A stretch of DNA of 64,000 nucleotides from Rhodococcus sp. B7740 (GCF_000954115.1 NZ_CP010797.1:930001-994000); one strand, 5' to 3'. Counted from the first letter of the stretch, positions 50,308 to 60,358 are shown. The notes: generated by a model from the letters alone, not told the origin. A program made the numbers and translations.

Positions 50308-51401
50308 ACGGAGGCCTTTCGATTACTGCGAACGAGTAGGTAGAGCAGGAACGGTCCGCCGAGGGCCGAGGTGACGATGCCGACCGGGAGCTCGACGGGC
50401 AGAATCGTGCGAGCGATCAGATCGCTTCCCACGACGAGCAATCCGCCGAGCAGTGCCGACGCGATGATCGGGGGGCCGGGCGTTCGCAGCACCCTCAGCG
50501 CTATCTGGGGAGCGGCGAGCGCCACGAACCCGATGGGTCCCGCGGCGGCGGTGGCGATCGCGGCGAGTGCGACGGCAGCGAGCAGCATCATCGCCTGACT
50601 GTGTTGCAGTCGAATTCCGAGAGATCGTGCGTTGTCGTCGCCGAGTCGCAGGGCACCGAGCGTGAACGTCGCGACGACGGTGCCGCCACCGACCAGGACG
50701 ACGGCAATGGCAACCGGCCAGACCGCGGCCCAGTCCGCTCCGTTGAGCGACCCGTTGAGCCAGACCTGAGCGCGGGAGACGTCGTTGATGTCGGCGCTGA
50801 TCAGCAGCCAGCCGATCACGGCGGTGAGCATGGCGTTGACGGCGATGCCGACCAGAATGAGGCGGAACCCGTCGACGCCCTTTCGCCAGGCGAGGGCGTA
50901 GATGGCGATCGCGGTGAGCAGCCCGCCGATCAGTGCAGCGAGAGGAAGACCGAGGGTGGCCAGCAGCCCGCTGAAGCTGCCTCCGCCGAGCACGATCAGC
51001 GCGACGGCCGCGGCACTGGAACCGGCGGTGATTCCCAGGATGTCGGGGCTGGCAAGGGCATTGCGAGAGATCGATTGTGTGATCGCGCCGGAGATACCAA
51101 GGGCGGCCCCGACCAACAGCCCGGTCAGTGAACGGGGCAGTCGCAGGTCCATCACGATGAACCGTTCGATTCTCGAACCGCCGCCGAGCAGCACGTCGAG
51201 GACCGCCGTGATCGACAGCGGGAAGTCGCCTCGTCCGATGTTCACACACATGACCAGCAAGAGCGCCGCAGCCAGGAGGATGGTCGTCAGGACCATCACC
51301 GGCCGTCGGACCATGGAGATCGGACCGAGGCGGAACGCAGGCCGGGTGCGAACGACGCCGGGGCCGGGTGCCGGTGTGGGGGACTGCAGGTCGGCGGTCA
51401 C
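50304..51401 (-). CDS. FecCD-family siderophore permease (second)
   Basis: 365 residues with nine to ten helices. FecCD signatures include LRLPRSLTGLLVGAALGISGAITQSISRNALASPDILGITAGSSAAAV in segments, and FVALAAPQIALRVL as the ATPase-coupling loop. GTG start at 51401 overlapping the first permease's stop (GTGA). It heterodimerises with the RDD-fused permease upstream. Confidence 0.92.
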   Translation of the reverse strand: MTADLQSPTPAPGPGVVRTRPAFRLGPISMVRRPVMVLTTILLAAALLLVMCVNIGRGDFPLSITAVLDVLLGGGSRIERFIVMDLRLPRSLTGLLVGAALGISGAITQSISRNALASPDILGITAGSSAAAVALIVLGGGSFSGLLATLGLPLAALIGGLLTAIAIYALAWRKGVDGFRLILVGIAVNAMLTAVIGWLLISADINDVSRAQVWLNGSLNGADWAAVWPVAIAVVLVGGGTVVATFTLGALRLGDDNARSLGIRLQHSQAMMLLAAVALAAIATAAAGPIGFVALAAPQIALRVLRTPGPPIIASALLGGLLVVGSDLIARTILPVELPVGIVTSALGGPFLLYLLVRSNRKASV

Positions 51402-52873
51402 AGGCTGACCAACTTCCGGCGTCGAACGAGCGCGATGAAGAAGGGCGCCCCGATCAGTGCCAGAACGATCCCCACCTGAAGCTCGCCAGGGCGCACCACG
51501 ACCCGACCGATGACGTCGGCGATCATGAGCATCACTCCGCCCATGAGGCCCGCGTAGGGCACGAGCCAGCGGTAGTCGGGTCCGGTCACCGCGCGGGCGA
51601 TGTGTGGAACGACGAGTCCGACGAATGCAATGGGCCCGCACGCTGCCGTCGCGGCACCGGTGAGCAGAGTGATGGCGAGGATCCCGACGGTGCGGGTGAT
51701 CGCGACGTTGGTCCCGAGCGATCGCGCGACGTCCTCGCCGAGGCTCATGACGTTCAGGCCGGGTGTGCTCGCCAATGCGATGAGCATGCCGATGACCAGG
51801 AAGGGCAAGACCTGCCACAGTACGTCGAGGCCGCGTCCTGCAACGGATCCGACCACCCAGAAGCGGTACCCGTCCAAGCTGGTCTGATCGAGCAGTACGA
51901 CGGCGTTCGTCATGGCCGAGAGAAAGAATGCGACGCCTGCCCCGGCCAAAGCGAGATTGACCGGACTCGATCTGCCCGACCCGATCGAGGAGAGACCGAA
52001 CACGACGATGCTCGCCACCGCCGAACCGGCGAATGCGAACCACAGGTACTGACTCGGCGAGGTGAACCGGAACAGGTAGATGGCCATCACCACGAAGAAC
52101 GCTGCCCCGGAGTTGAGGCCGAGCAGACTGGCGTCGGCCAACGGATTGCGGGTGTGCCCCTGGATGAGAGCACCTGCGATACCGAGCGCGATGCCCACGA
52201 CCAATGCGAGCACCGTCCGGGGAACTCGCAGTGTGCGCACGATGATGTCGGTGTCGGTGCCCGTCGAATTCAGCAGCGCATGGGCGATTTCGGCGAACGT
52301 CAGTGGCCGTGCGCCGATGGCGATGCTGGCGAGTACTCCGGCGACGAGAGCGGCGACCAGGACGGCCAGACCGAGCAACCGTCGCCGCCGAATGGCCGCG
52401 ACCGAAACGTCTTTGGGAATGGGCTCGAATCCTGCTGCGATAGCGGCCTTTTCGCGCACCACCTCGGACGATGCCGCGCCGATCCGGAGTTGTCGGCGCA
52501 GGGCGCGACGAGCACCGATCGGACCCTGCGTTGCGCTGTCCCGCAGTGTCAGACCCATCCAGCGTCGACCGGTGCTCTGGCCTTCGTTGCCGTCGCGGTA
52601 GCCGCGATTCCAGACGAACAGAGCCAGGGCGACACACACCGCGATGGTGCCGAACACGAATCGGTCCGCTTGGCCGCCACCGTTGTCGTCGCGAAGCGCG
52701 TCGACGATCGACCAGCCGACGAACAAGGGGACCAGCACGATCAGTGCGTCGATAGCGGCTGCAGCGATGCGAGAGCCACGCGGCGGCGGACCCGTGGGCA
52801 CGTCCTCGATCCCGTAGGACTCGTCGGAAGACCGGCGTGCGCCGTGAGGGCCGAGTAGCGGAGCTGTGGTCAC
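51398..52873 (-). CDS. RDD-domain/FecCD fusion siderophore permease (first)
   Basis: 491 residues. Residues about 35-150 form an RDD domain (GSRIAAAAIDALIVLVPLFVG, then WNRGYRDGNEGQSTGRRWMG and ARRALRRQL). From about 165 a complete FecCD permease follows, with LRVPRTVLALVVGIALGIAGALIQGHTRNPLADASLLGLNSGAAF in segments and FVGLVVPHIARAV. The reading frame is continuous with no intervening stop or start signal. RDD domains in FecCD permeases are unusual. Siderophore or heme importer core; no substrate-binding protein gene is adjacent. Two IdeR-like boxes lie upstream. Confidence 0.85.
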   Translation of the reverse strand: MTTAPLLGPHGARRSSDESYGIEDVPTGPPPRGSRIAAAAIDALIVLVPLFVGWSIVDALRDDNGGGQADRFVFGTIAVCVALALFVWNRGYRDGNEGQSTGRRWMGLTLRDSATQGPIGARRALRRQLRIGAASSEVVREKAAIAAGFEPIPKDVSVAAIRRRRLLGLAVLVAALVAGVLASIAIGARPLTFAEIAHALLNSTGTDTDIIVRTLRVPRTVLALVVGIALGIAGALIQGHTRNPLADASLLGLNSGAAFFVVMAIYLFRFTSPSQYLWFAFAGSAVASIVVFGLSSIGSGRSSPVNLALAGAGVAFFLSAMTNAVVLLDQTSLDGYRFWVVGSVAGRGLDVLWQVLPFLVIGMLIALASTPGLNVMSLGEDVARSLGTNVAITRTVGILAITLLTGAATAACGPIAFVGLVVPHIARAVTGPDYRWLVPYAGLMGGVMLMIADVIGRVVVRPGELQVGIVLALIGAPFFIALVRRRKLVSL

Positions 52874-52911
52874 AGTGCTCGTGACTCCTCGCTGGTTCGA
52901 AGGGACTCGGT

Positions 52912-52930
52912 TTAGGTTACGGAACCCTTG
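52912..52930. promoter_or_regulatory. Weak IdeR/DtxR-like iron box (toward the permease operon)
   Basis: TTAGGTTACGGAACCCTTG matches the 19-bp IdeR consensus at 13 positions, with a perfect left half. It is 39 nt from the fused permease's ATG, so it could regulate the import operon. Confidence 0.45.
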
Positions 52931-52980
52931 CTCGACACGTGAGGTGAGGTAAGGGTAGCGGTGCCTGACCCGCTTTACGA

Positions 52981-52999
52981 TCTGGTTAGGCTAACCTAC
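52981..52999. promoter_or_regulatory. IdeR/DtxR iron box
   Basis: TCTGGTTAGGCTAACCTAC matches the consensus TTAGGTTAGGCTAACCTAA at 16 of 19 positions, with a perfect GGTTAGGCTAACCTA core. It lies 51 nt from the GTG of the plus-strand gene and 108 nt from the divergent permease start. It predicts iron-repressed expression of both. Confidence 0.85.
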
Positions 53000-53049
53000 A
53001 TTGAAGGGGTGCGACGTGAGCACCCGCCGAGAACCCAAGGAGCGATCAG

Positions 53050-53811
53050 GTGTCAGTTGCAACAGCGTCGTACACGGGCTGGGCCGATGTGCATCGATTC
53101 TCGAATCGATCCGGCGGGGCGGCGCTGTTGGCCGACTCGTGCGCGACCCTGCGTGCACTCAATCCCGACTACCCGCGGATGTACGCGGTGGCCGCCATGG
53201 CGAACGAGGGCAAACGCCGCTGGTGGCAGCTGGCGGTAGGGCTCGACGACGGTCGCGTCGAGCAGATGTACCGACGATCGCTCGAGGATCTCGATGTTCC
53301 CGAAGCCGCGGCAGTGCAGGTAGCGACGGCCCTGATTCACGCCGTCGTCGGCCGCGTGGCCGCGCTCCTGGTCCTGGAGGCACGAGCCTGGGATCCGGGC
53401 ATCGACAATCTGTGGATCCACATGGACAGCGACGGGGGAATCGATTGGGCGGGAGTGGCATCGCCGATCCTGCGAGTGCTCCCCGAGGATCCTGCCGCGG
53501 GCGAGCCCGGCACGGTCACATTGCCGTGTGAACGAGCACTGTTGGTCTGGACTGCGCATCGCTGCACGACCTCGCTCGGCGCGGTGTTCCGTGCGATCGC
53601 CGAGCGCGCACCGCTGGACGCGCGTGTCTTCTGGGCTCTGGTCGGCGACGCCATCCTCGGGGCTTCGACGTACGTGCCGATTCTGGCGGGGGCGAGTGCG
53701 TCGGCAGGTGCTCGCCGGGGACAGATGCTGCTCGACGCCATGGTCGCGGCCGGGGCTCCCGTCCGCGCGCGAGTCGGGGTTCCGGGGCGAGCGAGACTCC
53801 GGGCATCGTGA
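53050..53811 (+). CDS. Uncharacterised, iron-box-preceded protein (253 aa)
   Basis: A soluble protein of 253 residues beginning MSVATASYTGWADVHRFSNR, Ala-rich and helical (AAAVQVATALIHAVVGRVAALLVLEARAWDP, WIHMDSDGGIDWAG, CERALLVWTAHRCTTSLGAVFRAI). Its overall shape resembles FhuF-type siderophore reductases, but it lacks the C-terminal Cys cluster that binds their 2Fe-2S centre. The GTG start has AAGGAGCGATCAG. The strong IdeR box upstream indicates an iron-starvation role; exact function unknown. Confidence 0.75.
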   Translation: MSVATASYTGWADVHRFSNRSGGAALLADSCATLRALNPDYPRMYAVAAMANEGKRRWWQLAVGLDDGRVEQMYRRSLEDLDVPEAAAVQVATALIHAVVGRVAALLVLEARAWDPGIDNLWIHMDSDGGIDWAGVASPILRVLPEDPAAGEPGTVTLPCERALLVWTAHRCTTSLGAVFRAIAERAPLDARVFWALVGDAILGASTYVPILAGASASAGARRGQMLLDAMVAAGAPVRARVGVPGRARLRAS

Positions 53812-53908
53812 CGATCTTGCGCCGAAACTAAGGTATGCCTATGCTGACTTCGTACCAACGGACCGCGCCGGAGTCCTGAGGGCTGCAGTGACTCCCGGTC
53901 CTTGCCAC

Positions 53909-53952
53909 GGTGGGCCTCTCGTTCTCGACGAACGAGAGGCCCACCGATTTTC
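53909..53952 (+). terminator. Strong intrinsic terminator
   Basis: A 15-bp perfect stem (GGTGGGCCTCTCGTT and its complement) with a 7-nt loop is followed by GATTTTCG, a weak T-tract. It lies 97 nt past the iron-box gene, ending its transcription. Confidence 0.8.
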
Positions 53953-54035
53953 GTGGGTCGATCGTCGTGTATCTCTGAACGAGAGTCGACAGCCGAGTCG
54001 GCCGGACCATCTCGACGCAACCGGAAGGCACAGCT

Positions 54036-54497
54036 ATGACGGACTCGAACGGCACCACGGGGGAGAGCACCTTCGACACCATGACGCCGGAACAGCTCAC
54101 CGAATTGTGTGCACGAGGGTTCGACGGGGTTCTCGGCCTGCGGTACCTCGAGGTGACCGGCGACGAGGTGCGCGCGGAATGGACCGTCACCCCGCAGCTC
54201 CATCAACCGGCCGGAATCATGCACGGGGGTGTGCTGTGTTCGGTGGTCGAGTCGGTGGCGAGTATCGGTGGATCGGCGTGGTTCGGCTCGCGCGGCCACG
54301 TCGTCGGAACCAACAACAACACCGACTTCCTGCGCGCGACTCGGTCGGGAACCCTGAGCGCGCACGGACATCCGATTCATCGGGGACGGACGCAGCAGCT
54401 CTGGCAGGTCGACATGACGGACGAGAACGGACGCCTGGTTGCTCAGGGCAAGGTCCGGCTGGCGAATATCGAAAACACGGCGCATCTGGGACAGTGA
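54036..54497 (+). CDS. Hotdog-fold thioesterase (PaaI/YdiI-like)
   Basis: 153 residues with the hotdog core and the motif QPAGIMHGGVLCSVVESVAS (catalytic Glu region) and GTNNNTDFLRATRSGTL. It hydrolyses an acyl-CoA, possibly an aromatic or menaquinone-related thioester; the substrate is not certain. In the Rv1847 position. It overlaps the next gene (TGATG). Confidence 0.87.
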   Translation: MTDSNGTTGESTFDTMTPEQLTELCARGFDGVLGLRYLEVTGDEVRAEWTVTPQLHQPAGIMHGGVLCSVVESVASIGGSAWFGSRGHVVGTNNNTDFLRATRSGTLSAHGHPIHRGRTQQLWQVDMTDENGRLVAQGKVRLANIENTAHLGQ

Positions 54498-55783
54498 TGC
54501 CCATGACGGGACACAGCGACAGCGCCGACTCTTCCCTACGGTCGACGGAGACCGCACTGACTTCCGACGCGTTCGATCGCCTCGAATCACTGTTCGGTCC
54601 CATCGACGACGAACTCGCACAGCATTATCCGGGTGACCGAGTCGGCGGCCAGCCCTCTCACACCGTCTACGTATCGGCCTCGGATGCGTCGGCCTCCGTG
54701 CCCGCCGAATGGGGTGCCGCCGCCCTGGCAATCCTGGACGCTCAGCCCGAGGCGTTCGCCGAACTCGACACCGAGGACGCACTACCCCTGGTGCGAGACC
54801 GGCTCGGCAGTGCGCCGATCCAGGACCTCAGATTCGACTTCGAGGACGGCTACGGGTGGCGATCGGATGCCGTCGAGGACAGCCATGCGAGGGCGGTCGG
54901 CGCGGCACTGTCCGCCTTGGCAGAGGATGCGGCCGGTCCGACGTGGCTGGGGATTCGTGCCAAAGGGCTTGCCGCACATGAGCGTCGACGCGGAATCCGC
55001 ACCCTGGAGCTGGTCCTGGACGGGGCCGGGGGAGTGCCCGACGGCTTCGTGTTCACCGTGCCCAAGCTCCGTGCCGCGGCGCAGGTAGCTGCTGTCGTCG
55101 CCCTGTGCGAAGAACTCGAGCGTGCGCACGGGCTTCCCGATCGAGCCCTGCGATTCGAGCTGCAGATCGAGAGCCCGCAGGCGGTCATCGGGGCGGACGG
55201 AACGGTGACACTCGCGCGTGCGATCACCAGGGCGGACGGTCGTTGCAAGTCCCTGCACTACGGGACCTACGACTACAGTGCCGCCTGCGGAATCACCTCT
55301 GCGCAGCAATCATTGGCCCATCCGGTGGCGGACCACGCGAAGAACGTGATGTTGGTGGCAGCGGCACAGACCGGGGTGTGGGTGTGCGACGGTTCGACCC
55401 AGGTGGTGCCGACCGGTGATCCCACACAGGTGGCGGCATCCGCGCGTCGACACTTCGAGCTGGTGACCAGATCGCTCGAACGGGGCTTCTATCAGGGCTG
55501 GGACATGCATCCCGGGCATCTGGTGACGCGATGGCTTGCCACCTTCGGCTTCTTCCGTCAGGCCATGCCGGTCGCTGCTGCTCGGCTGGGCAGCTATCTC
55601 GATCGCCAGGGTGGTGAGGTGATGGACGAACCGGCGACGGCGCAGGCGTTGGCAGGCGTTGTGGTCCGAGGCCTGGATTCGGGCGCGTTCGGCATCACCG
55701 AGCTGCAGAACGTCGCTGCCGGCATCGACCGAGACGTGCTGCGGGGACTGCTCGATCGATCGGTGACCGTGCCGCTCGGATGA
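54497..55783 (+). CDS. HpcH/HpaI aldolase/citrate-lyase-type superfamily protein (DUF6986-like)
   Basis: 428 residues. It has metal- and substrate-site-like segments: [55 protein letters not shown] and [14 protein letters not shown], in keeping with the pyruvate/phosphoenolpyruvate TIM-barrel lyases. The ATG at 54497 lies in TGATG with the thioesterase stop; a second ATG follows at 54503. The reaction is unknown. Confidence 0.8.
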   Translation: MPMTGHSDSADSSLRSTETALTSDAFDRLESLFGPIDDELAQHYPGDRVGGQPSHTVYVSASDASASVPAEWGAAALAILDAQPEAFAELDTEDALPLVRDRLGSAPIQDLRFDFEDGYGWRSDAVEDSHARAVGAALSALAEDAAGPTWLGIRAKGLAAHERRRGIRTLELVLDGAGGVPDGFVFTVPKLRAAAQVAAVVALCEELERAHGLPDRALRFELQIESPQAVIGADGTVTLARAITRADGRCKSLHYGTYDYSAACGITSAQQSLAHPVADHAKNVMLVAAAQTGVWVCDGSTQVVPTGDPTQVAASARRHFELVTRSLERGFYQGWDMHPGHLVTRWLATFGFFRQAMPVAAARLGSYLDRQGGEVMDEPATAQALAGVVVRGLDSGAFGITELQNVAAGIDRDVLRGLLDRSVTVPLG

Positions 55784-55868
55784 GAGACGTCGGCGCGCTC
55801 CGCTGCCGACGGGTCGCAAGCGTGTCAGAATTGCCGAGCACCATCACCGATCGGGACGGAGAACTCCA

Positions 55869-56501
55869 ATGCGGTTGTCTCCGCACGAGCAGGACCGACT
55901 GCTCGTCAGCTACGCGGCCGAACTCGCTCGGCGTCGCCAGGCACGCGGCCTCAAACTCAATCACCCCGAGGCGATCGCGGTCATCACCGATCACCTCCTC
56001 GAGGGTGCCCGCGACGGACGATCTGTCGCCGACCTGATGTCCTCGGGACGCGAGATTCTCGGTGCCGACGACGTGCTCGACGGTGTGCCCGAGTTGCTCC
56101 CCGAGGTGATGGTGGAAGCGACTTTCCCCGATGGTACGAAGCTGATCACCGTGCACGAGCCGATCTCCCCCAAGCGGGGTGACGGTCACCTGATTCCGGG
56201 CGAGATCATCACCGTCGCAGGCGACATCGAGATCAACGAAGGTGCCGAGGTGATATCCATGGCCGTCGTCAACGCGGGAGATCGCCCGGTGCAGGTGGGT
56301 AGTCACGTACATTTCCCGCAGTCCAACGCTGCGCTGCAGTTCGACCGCGAGAGGGCGCACGGTTGCCGCCTCGACATACCCGCGGGCACGGCAGTGCGTT
56401 TCGAGCCAGGAATCGAACAGACGATTCGGCTCGTGCCACTCGGTGGCACGCGCGAGGTCCACGGATTGAGCATGACACCTCCCGGAAAGTTGGACAGCTG
56501 A
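55869..56501 (+). CDS. ureAB: Fused urease gamma-beta subunit (UreA-UreB)
   Basis: 210 residues. Residues 1-100 are the gamma subunit ([45 protein letters not shown]), joined by a short linker to the beta subunit ([67 protein letters not shown]). No stop or ribosome site divides them. In M. tuberculosis ureA and ureB are separate. It overlaps ureC by TGATG. Confidence 0.93.
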   Translation: MRLSPHEQDRLLVSYAAELARRRQARGLKLNHPEAIAVITDHLLEGARDGRSVADLMSSGREILGADDVLDGVPELLPEVMVEATFPDGTKLITVHEPISPKRGDGHLIPGEIITVAGDIEINEGAEVISMAVVNAGDRPVQVGSHVHFPQSNAALQFDRERAHGCRLDIPAGTAVRFEPGIEQTIRLVPLGGTREVHGLSMTPPGKLDS

Positions 56502-58222
56502 TGGCGCGCATGAGCCGCAGTCGATACGCCCAGTTGTTCGGCCCGACGACGGGCGATCGAATCCGCTTGGCAGACACCGATCTTCTGATCGAGGTGACCG
56601 AGGACCGCAGTGGTGGACCAGGCACAGCCGGTGAGGAAGCCGTGTTCGGCGGCGGCAAAGTCATCCGTGAATCGATGGGGCAGTCCCGAGCCACCCGCGC
56701 CGACGGCGCTCCCGACACGGTGATCACGGGAGTGGTCGTCGTCGACTACTGGGGAATCATCAAGGCCGATCTCGGTATTCGCGACGGACGGATCGTGGCA
56801 CTGGGCAAGGCGGGCAATCCCGACACCATGACCGGGGTGCATCCCGATCTCGTCATCGGCCCGTCCACCGAAATCATCGCGGGCAACGGGAAGATCGTCA
56901 CGGCCGGCGGCATCGACTGTCACGTCCACCTGATCTGCCCGCAGATCAAGGAGGAGGCTCTCGGTGGCGGCATCACCACCGTGATCGCAGGCGGTACCGG
57001 GCCCGCCGAGGGCAGCAAGGCCACCACCGTCACCCCGGGTGCATGGCACCTGTCCCGGATGCTCGAGTCGCTGGACGATTGGCCGATGAACATCGTGCTG
57101 CTCGGGAAGGGCAACACGGTCAATCCCGACTCGATGTGGGAGCAATTGCGCGCAGGCGCATCGGGATTCAAGCTGCACGAGGACTGGGGGTCGACTCCCG
57201 CCGCGATCGACGCGTGCTTGCGCGTGTGCGAGGACGCAGGTGTTCAAGCCGCTCTGCACTCGGACACCCTGAACGAGGCCGGATTCGTCGAGACCACTCT
57301 CGATGCGATCAAGGGACGCGGAATCCACGCGTATCACACCGAGGGTGCGGGCGGCGGGCACGCACCCGACATCATCACCGTGGCGGCGCAGCCGCACGTG
57401 CTCCCCAGCTCGACCAACCCGACCCGTCCCCACACCGTCAACACCCTCGACGAACATCTCGACATGCTCATGGTGTGCCATCACCTCAGTCCATCGATTC
57501 CGGAGGACCTGGCTTTCGCCGAGAGTCGAATTCGTCCGTCGACGATCGCAGCCGAGGATCTGCTGCACGACATGGGTGCGATCTCGATGATCGGCAGCGA
57601 TGCTCAGGCCATGGGCCGGATAGGTGAGGTCGTCCTGCGTACGTGGCAGACGGCGCACGTGATGAAATCTCGTCGCGGATTCCTGGCCGGCGACAACGGA
57701 GCCGACAACAACCGCGTCATGCGCTACGTCGCGAAATACACCATCTGCCCGGCCGTCGCACACGGCCTCGACGACGAGATCGGTTCGATCGAACCGGGCA
57801 AACTCGCCGACCTGGTGCTGTGGGATCCGGCCTTCTTCGGCGTCCGTCCACACATGGTCGTCAAGGGCGGCATGATCGCGTGGGCAGCCATGGGAGATGC
57901 GAACGCGTCCATCCCGACCCCGCAACCGGAACTACCTCGTCCGATGTTCGGGGCGTCACCCAAGGCTGCGGCCGCGACGTCGTTGCATTTCGTTGCCCCG
58001 CAGGCGATCGAGGACGGACTGGCCGGGCGTCTGAACTGCGATCGCCGGCTCGTTCCGGTCAAGAACGTGCGCGGTGTCAGGAAGTCGGACATGGCACTGA
58101 ACGACGCTCTACCCGATATCCGAGTGGATCCCGACACCTTCACCGTCCGCATCGACGGTGACGTGTGGACCGAGCAGCCGGCAACCGAACTGCCGATGGC
58201 GCAGCGATACTTCCTGTTCTGA
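56501..58222 (+). CDS. ureC: Urease alpha subunit
   Basis: 573 residues with the dinickel site: HVH ([10 protein letters not shown]), carbamylated Lys224 (GFKLHEDWG), [21 protein letters not shown] and the flap [13 protein letters not shown] with the mobile-flap Cys and His. It hydrolyses urea to ammonia and carbamate. Coupled to the fused UreAB and to ureF by overlapping stop/start codons. Confidence 0.97.
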   Translation: MARMSRSRYAQLFGPTTGDRIRLADTDLLIEVTEDRSGGPGTAGEEAVFGGGKVIRESMGQSRATRADGAPDTVITGVVVVDYWGIIKADLGIRDGRIVALGKAGNPDTMTGVHPDLVIGPSTEIIAGNGKIVTAGGIDCHVHLICPQIKEEALGGGITTVIAGGTGPAEGSKATTVTPGAWHLSRMLESLDDWPMNIVLLGKGNTVNPDSMWEQLRAGASGFKLHEDWGSTPAAIDACLRVCEDAGVQAALHSDTLNEAGFVETTLDAIKGRGIHAYHTEGAGGGHAPDIITVAAQPHVLPSSTNPTRPHTVNTLDEHLDMLMVCHHLSPSIPEDLAFAESRIRPSTIAAEDLLHDMGAISMIGSDAQAMGRIGEVVLRTWQTAHVMKSRRGFLAGDNGADNNRVMRYVAKYTICPAVAHGLDDEIGSIEPGKLADLVLWDPAFFGVRPHMVVKGGMIAWAAMGDANASIPTPQPELPRPMFGASPKAAAATSLHFVAPQAIEDGLAGRLNCDRRLVPVKNVRGVRKSDMALNDALPDIRVDPDTFTVRIDGDVWTEQPATELPMAQRYFLF

Positions 58223-58878
58223 TGCCCGATGCCCGCCTCCAGGTGACGACGCTTCTCTCGCTTGCCGATTCACGCCTCCCCACCGGTGGCCACGTGCACT
58301 CGGGCGGCGTCGAGGAAGCGATCGCCTCGGGGTTCGTTCGAGACATCACGACGCTCGAAGCGTTTCTACGACGCCGTATCCGAACCTCCGGAGCGACGAC
58401 GGCGTCCATTGCCGCATCGCTGGTGCAAGGGTCGTCGAGCACGGACCGGGCCGATGCCGAATCCGACGCACGAACCCCGTCCCCGGCCGCCAGATCTGCC
58501 TCCCGCGCTCAAGGTCGCGGACTGCTCCGGCTGGCCAAGTCCGCCTGGCCGCACCATGATTGGTCGTCGATCGGACGAAAGCCGCACCTCGCTGTTGCTG
58601 CAGGGCATGTCGGACTCGCGGCGGGTCTGTCGGTGGCGGACACGGCCGCGGTGCAGGTCTACATCACCATGACCGGGTCGGCGATCGCCGCGCAGCGTCT
58701 GCTCGCCCTCGACCCGGCCGAGGTAGCGGCGACCACCATCCGGTTGGGTGATTTCTGCGACGACGTGACCGCCGCGGTGTGCGACTGCCTGCCCGAGCTG
58801 ATGGAGTTGTCGGATCCCTTGCTGGACATGTTCGCCGAAGCCCACGCCATCCGCGATCGGCCGTTGTTCGTATCCTGA
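58222..58878 (+). CDS. ureF: Urease accessory protein UreF
   Basis: 218 residues starting [23 protein letters not shown], the conserved UreF N-terminus, with later GRKPHLAVAAGHVGLAAGLS and IAAQRLLALDPAEV. Helical GTPase-gating chaperone that works with UreG and UreD to insert nickel. It overlaps the ureC stop (TGATG). A low-complexity Asp/Ala-rich insert lies around residue 75. Confidence 0.92.
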   Translation: MPDARLQVTTLLSLADSRLPTGGHVHSGGVEEAIASGFVRDITTLEAFLRRRIRTSGATTASIAASLVQGSSSTDRADAESDARTPSPAARSASRAQGRGLLRLAKSAWPHHDWSSIGRKPHLAVAAGHVGLAAGLSVADTAAVQVYITMTGSAIAAQRLLALDPAEVAATTIRLGDFCDDVTAAVCDCLPELMELSDPLLDMFAEAHAIRDRPLFVS

Positions 58879-58917
58879 ACACGGATCCATTTTTCCTCTA
58901 GTGACAAGGAGTTCGAC

Positions 58918-59622
58918 ATGCCCCCGCACCTGATCGACGGTGAGCCCCACGACCACGGTTTGGATCGCCCCAAGCGCGCACGGGCGGCAGGCGACGCGCT
59001 GCGAGTCGGAATCGGTGGGCCCGTCGGCTCCGGCAAGACGGCGTTGGTGGCCGCGTTGTGCCGCCAGCTGCGCGACGAGCTCTCACTCGGCGTGCTCACC
59101 AACGACATCTACACCACCGAGGATGCGGACTTCCTGCGTCGGCACGCGGTGTTGCCCGACGAGCGGATCACCGCAGTACAGACCGGTGGCTGCCCGCACA
59201 CGGCGATTCGTGACGACATCACGGCCAACCTCGACGCCATCGACGATCTGATCGAGAACAACCCGCCCCTCGATCTGATTCTCGTGGAATCCGGTGGCGA
59301 CAATCTGACGGCGACGTTCTCGTCCGGTCTGATCGACGTTCAGATATTCGTCGTCGACGTGGCCGGGGGAGACAAGGTGCCGCGCAAGGGCGGTCCCGGT
59401 GTGACGTTCTCCGACCTGCTGGTCGTCAACAAGACCGACCTCGCCCCGTACGTCGGAGCCGATCTCGGTGTCATGGAGCGGGACGCGGCCCAGGTGCGCG
59501 AGGGGCGGCCGACTGCGCTGATCTCCCTCACCGACGATCCCGCGGCGACCACCGTGCTCGAGTGGGTGCGAGAGCAGCTGAAGGTGATCGCCGACGCCGA
59601 CGCGCATGCCCACACGCACTGA
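58918..59622 (+). CDS. ureG: Urease accessory GTPase UreG
   Basis: 234 residues with the P-loop [12 protein letters not shown], metal motif [11 protein letters not shown], and NKTD for guanine. It delivers nickel to apo-urease. The His-rich C-terminus (ADAHAHTH) and N-terminal HDHGLD may bind nickel and partly take the role of the missing UreE. AAGGAG precedes the ATG, 39 nt after ureF. Confidence 0.95.
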   Translation: MPPHLIDGEPHDHGLDRPKRARAAGDALRVGIGGPVGSGKTALVAALCRQLRDELSLGVLTNDIYTTEDADFLRRHAVLPDERITAVQTGGCPHTAIRDDITANLDAIDDLIENNPPLDLILVESGGDNLTATFSSGLIDVQIFVVDVAGGDKVPRKGGPGVTFSDLLVVNKTDLAPYVGADLGVMERDAAQVREGRPTALISLTDDPAATTVLEWVREQLKVIADADAHAHTH

Positions 59623-59628
59623 GCGTCG

Positions 59629-60297
59629 ATGCACACAGAGCTCTGCATCGACGCGAGCCGCAGCCGGAGCCCTCGTATCACCTCGGTGGGCGGACTCGCA
59701 GGCCGCCAGACGGGACCGGACACAGTTCACCTGATCGGTACGGCGGCAACTCCTCTCGGCGGTGACACCATCGTGGTGAGAATCTCGGTGGCGGCCGGGG
59801 CGCATCTGGAGGTGCGCAGTGTCGCAGCCTCGTTGGCGATGCCGGGTGGGCTGCACCGTCACTCGTCCGCGCAGTGGCACTTCGAGGTCGGTGCAGGCGC
59901 GTCGCTGATCTTCGATCCCGAACCGATGGTCGTCGTCTCCGACGCCTCGCATTCGGTGATCAACACCGTTGTACTGGAACAGGATTCCACCCTACGGATG
60001 CGTGAGCGTACCCAGATCGGCCGCTTCGAGGAAGCGTCGGGGCACTGGAGCAGTGCGATTCGATGCGATGTCGGGGGTAGCCCGCTGTTACGCCATCGAG
60101 TGGAACTGGGCGCGGGATCGGTTGCGCACGACGCGTTGTCGGCACCGCTGTCGATGTCCAGTACTCTGCGCTATCCCGATACCCGGGCGTCCGAGGTCGA
60201 TCTGGCCGACGGCACCGTCCGGCTGGCGTTGGCCGGCGGCGGCTCGCTGAGTACCTCGGTGGGTCGTCGTCTGCTGCCCGTCGAACCGGGGATGTGA
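59629..60297 (+). CDS. ureD: Urease accessory protein UreD
   Basis: 222 residues with the beta-rich UreD/UreH fold: GGDTIVVRISVAAGAHLEVRSVAASLAMPG, WHFEVGAGASLIFDPEPMVVVSDASH and LRMRERTQIGRF. It is shorter than the typical protein, as in mycobacteria. It is the scaffold for UreF-UreG on the apoenzyme. Starts 6 nt past ureG; the last gene of the urease operon. Confidence 0.9.
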   Translation: MHTELCIDASRSRSPRITSVGGLAGRQTGPDTVHLIGTAATPLGGDTIVVRISVAAGAHLEVRSVAASLAMPGGLHRHSSAQWHFEVGAGASLIFDPEPMVVVSDASHSVINTVVLEQDSTLRMRERTQIGRFEEASGHWSSAIRCDVGGSPLLRHRVELGAGSVAHDALSAPLSMSSTLRYPDTRASEVDLADGTVRLALAGGGSLSTSVGRRLLPVEPGM

Positions 60298-60320
60298 GAC
60301 CGGCCGCTCGGACAACGAGC

Positions 60321-60358
60321 AACGCATCGGCCGACGGTATCCCGTCGGCCGATGCGTT
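60321..60358. terminator. Hairpin terminator between ureD and ndh
   Basis: A 17-bp stem (AACGCATCGGCCGACGG with its complement) and a TATC loop lie 23 nt past the ureD stop and 41 nt from the convergent ndh stop. Probably bidirectional. Confidence 0.75.

Noticed and set aside
50304..52637. 777-codon minus-strand open frame spanning both permease genes
   Set aside because: Its N-terminal part is antisense-like Arg-rich sequence out of frame with the RDD-FecCD gene; only the C-terminal part from the GTG at 51401 is a real permease.
53829..53847. Third iron-box-like sequence after the unknown iron gene
   Set aside because: Only about 13 of 19 matches with no symmetric core, and it lies before a terminator rather than a promoter.
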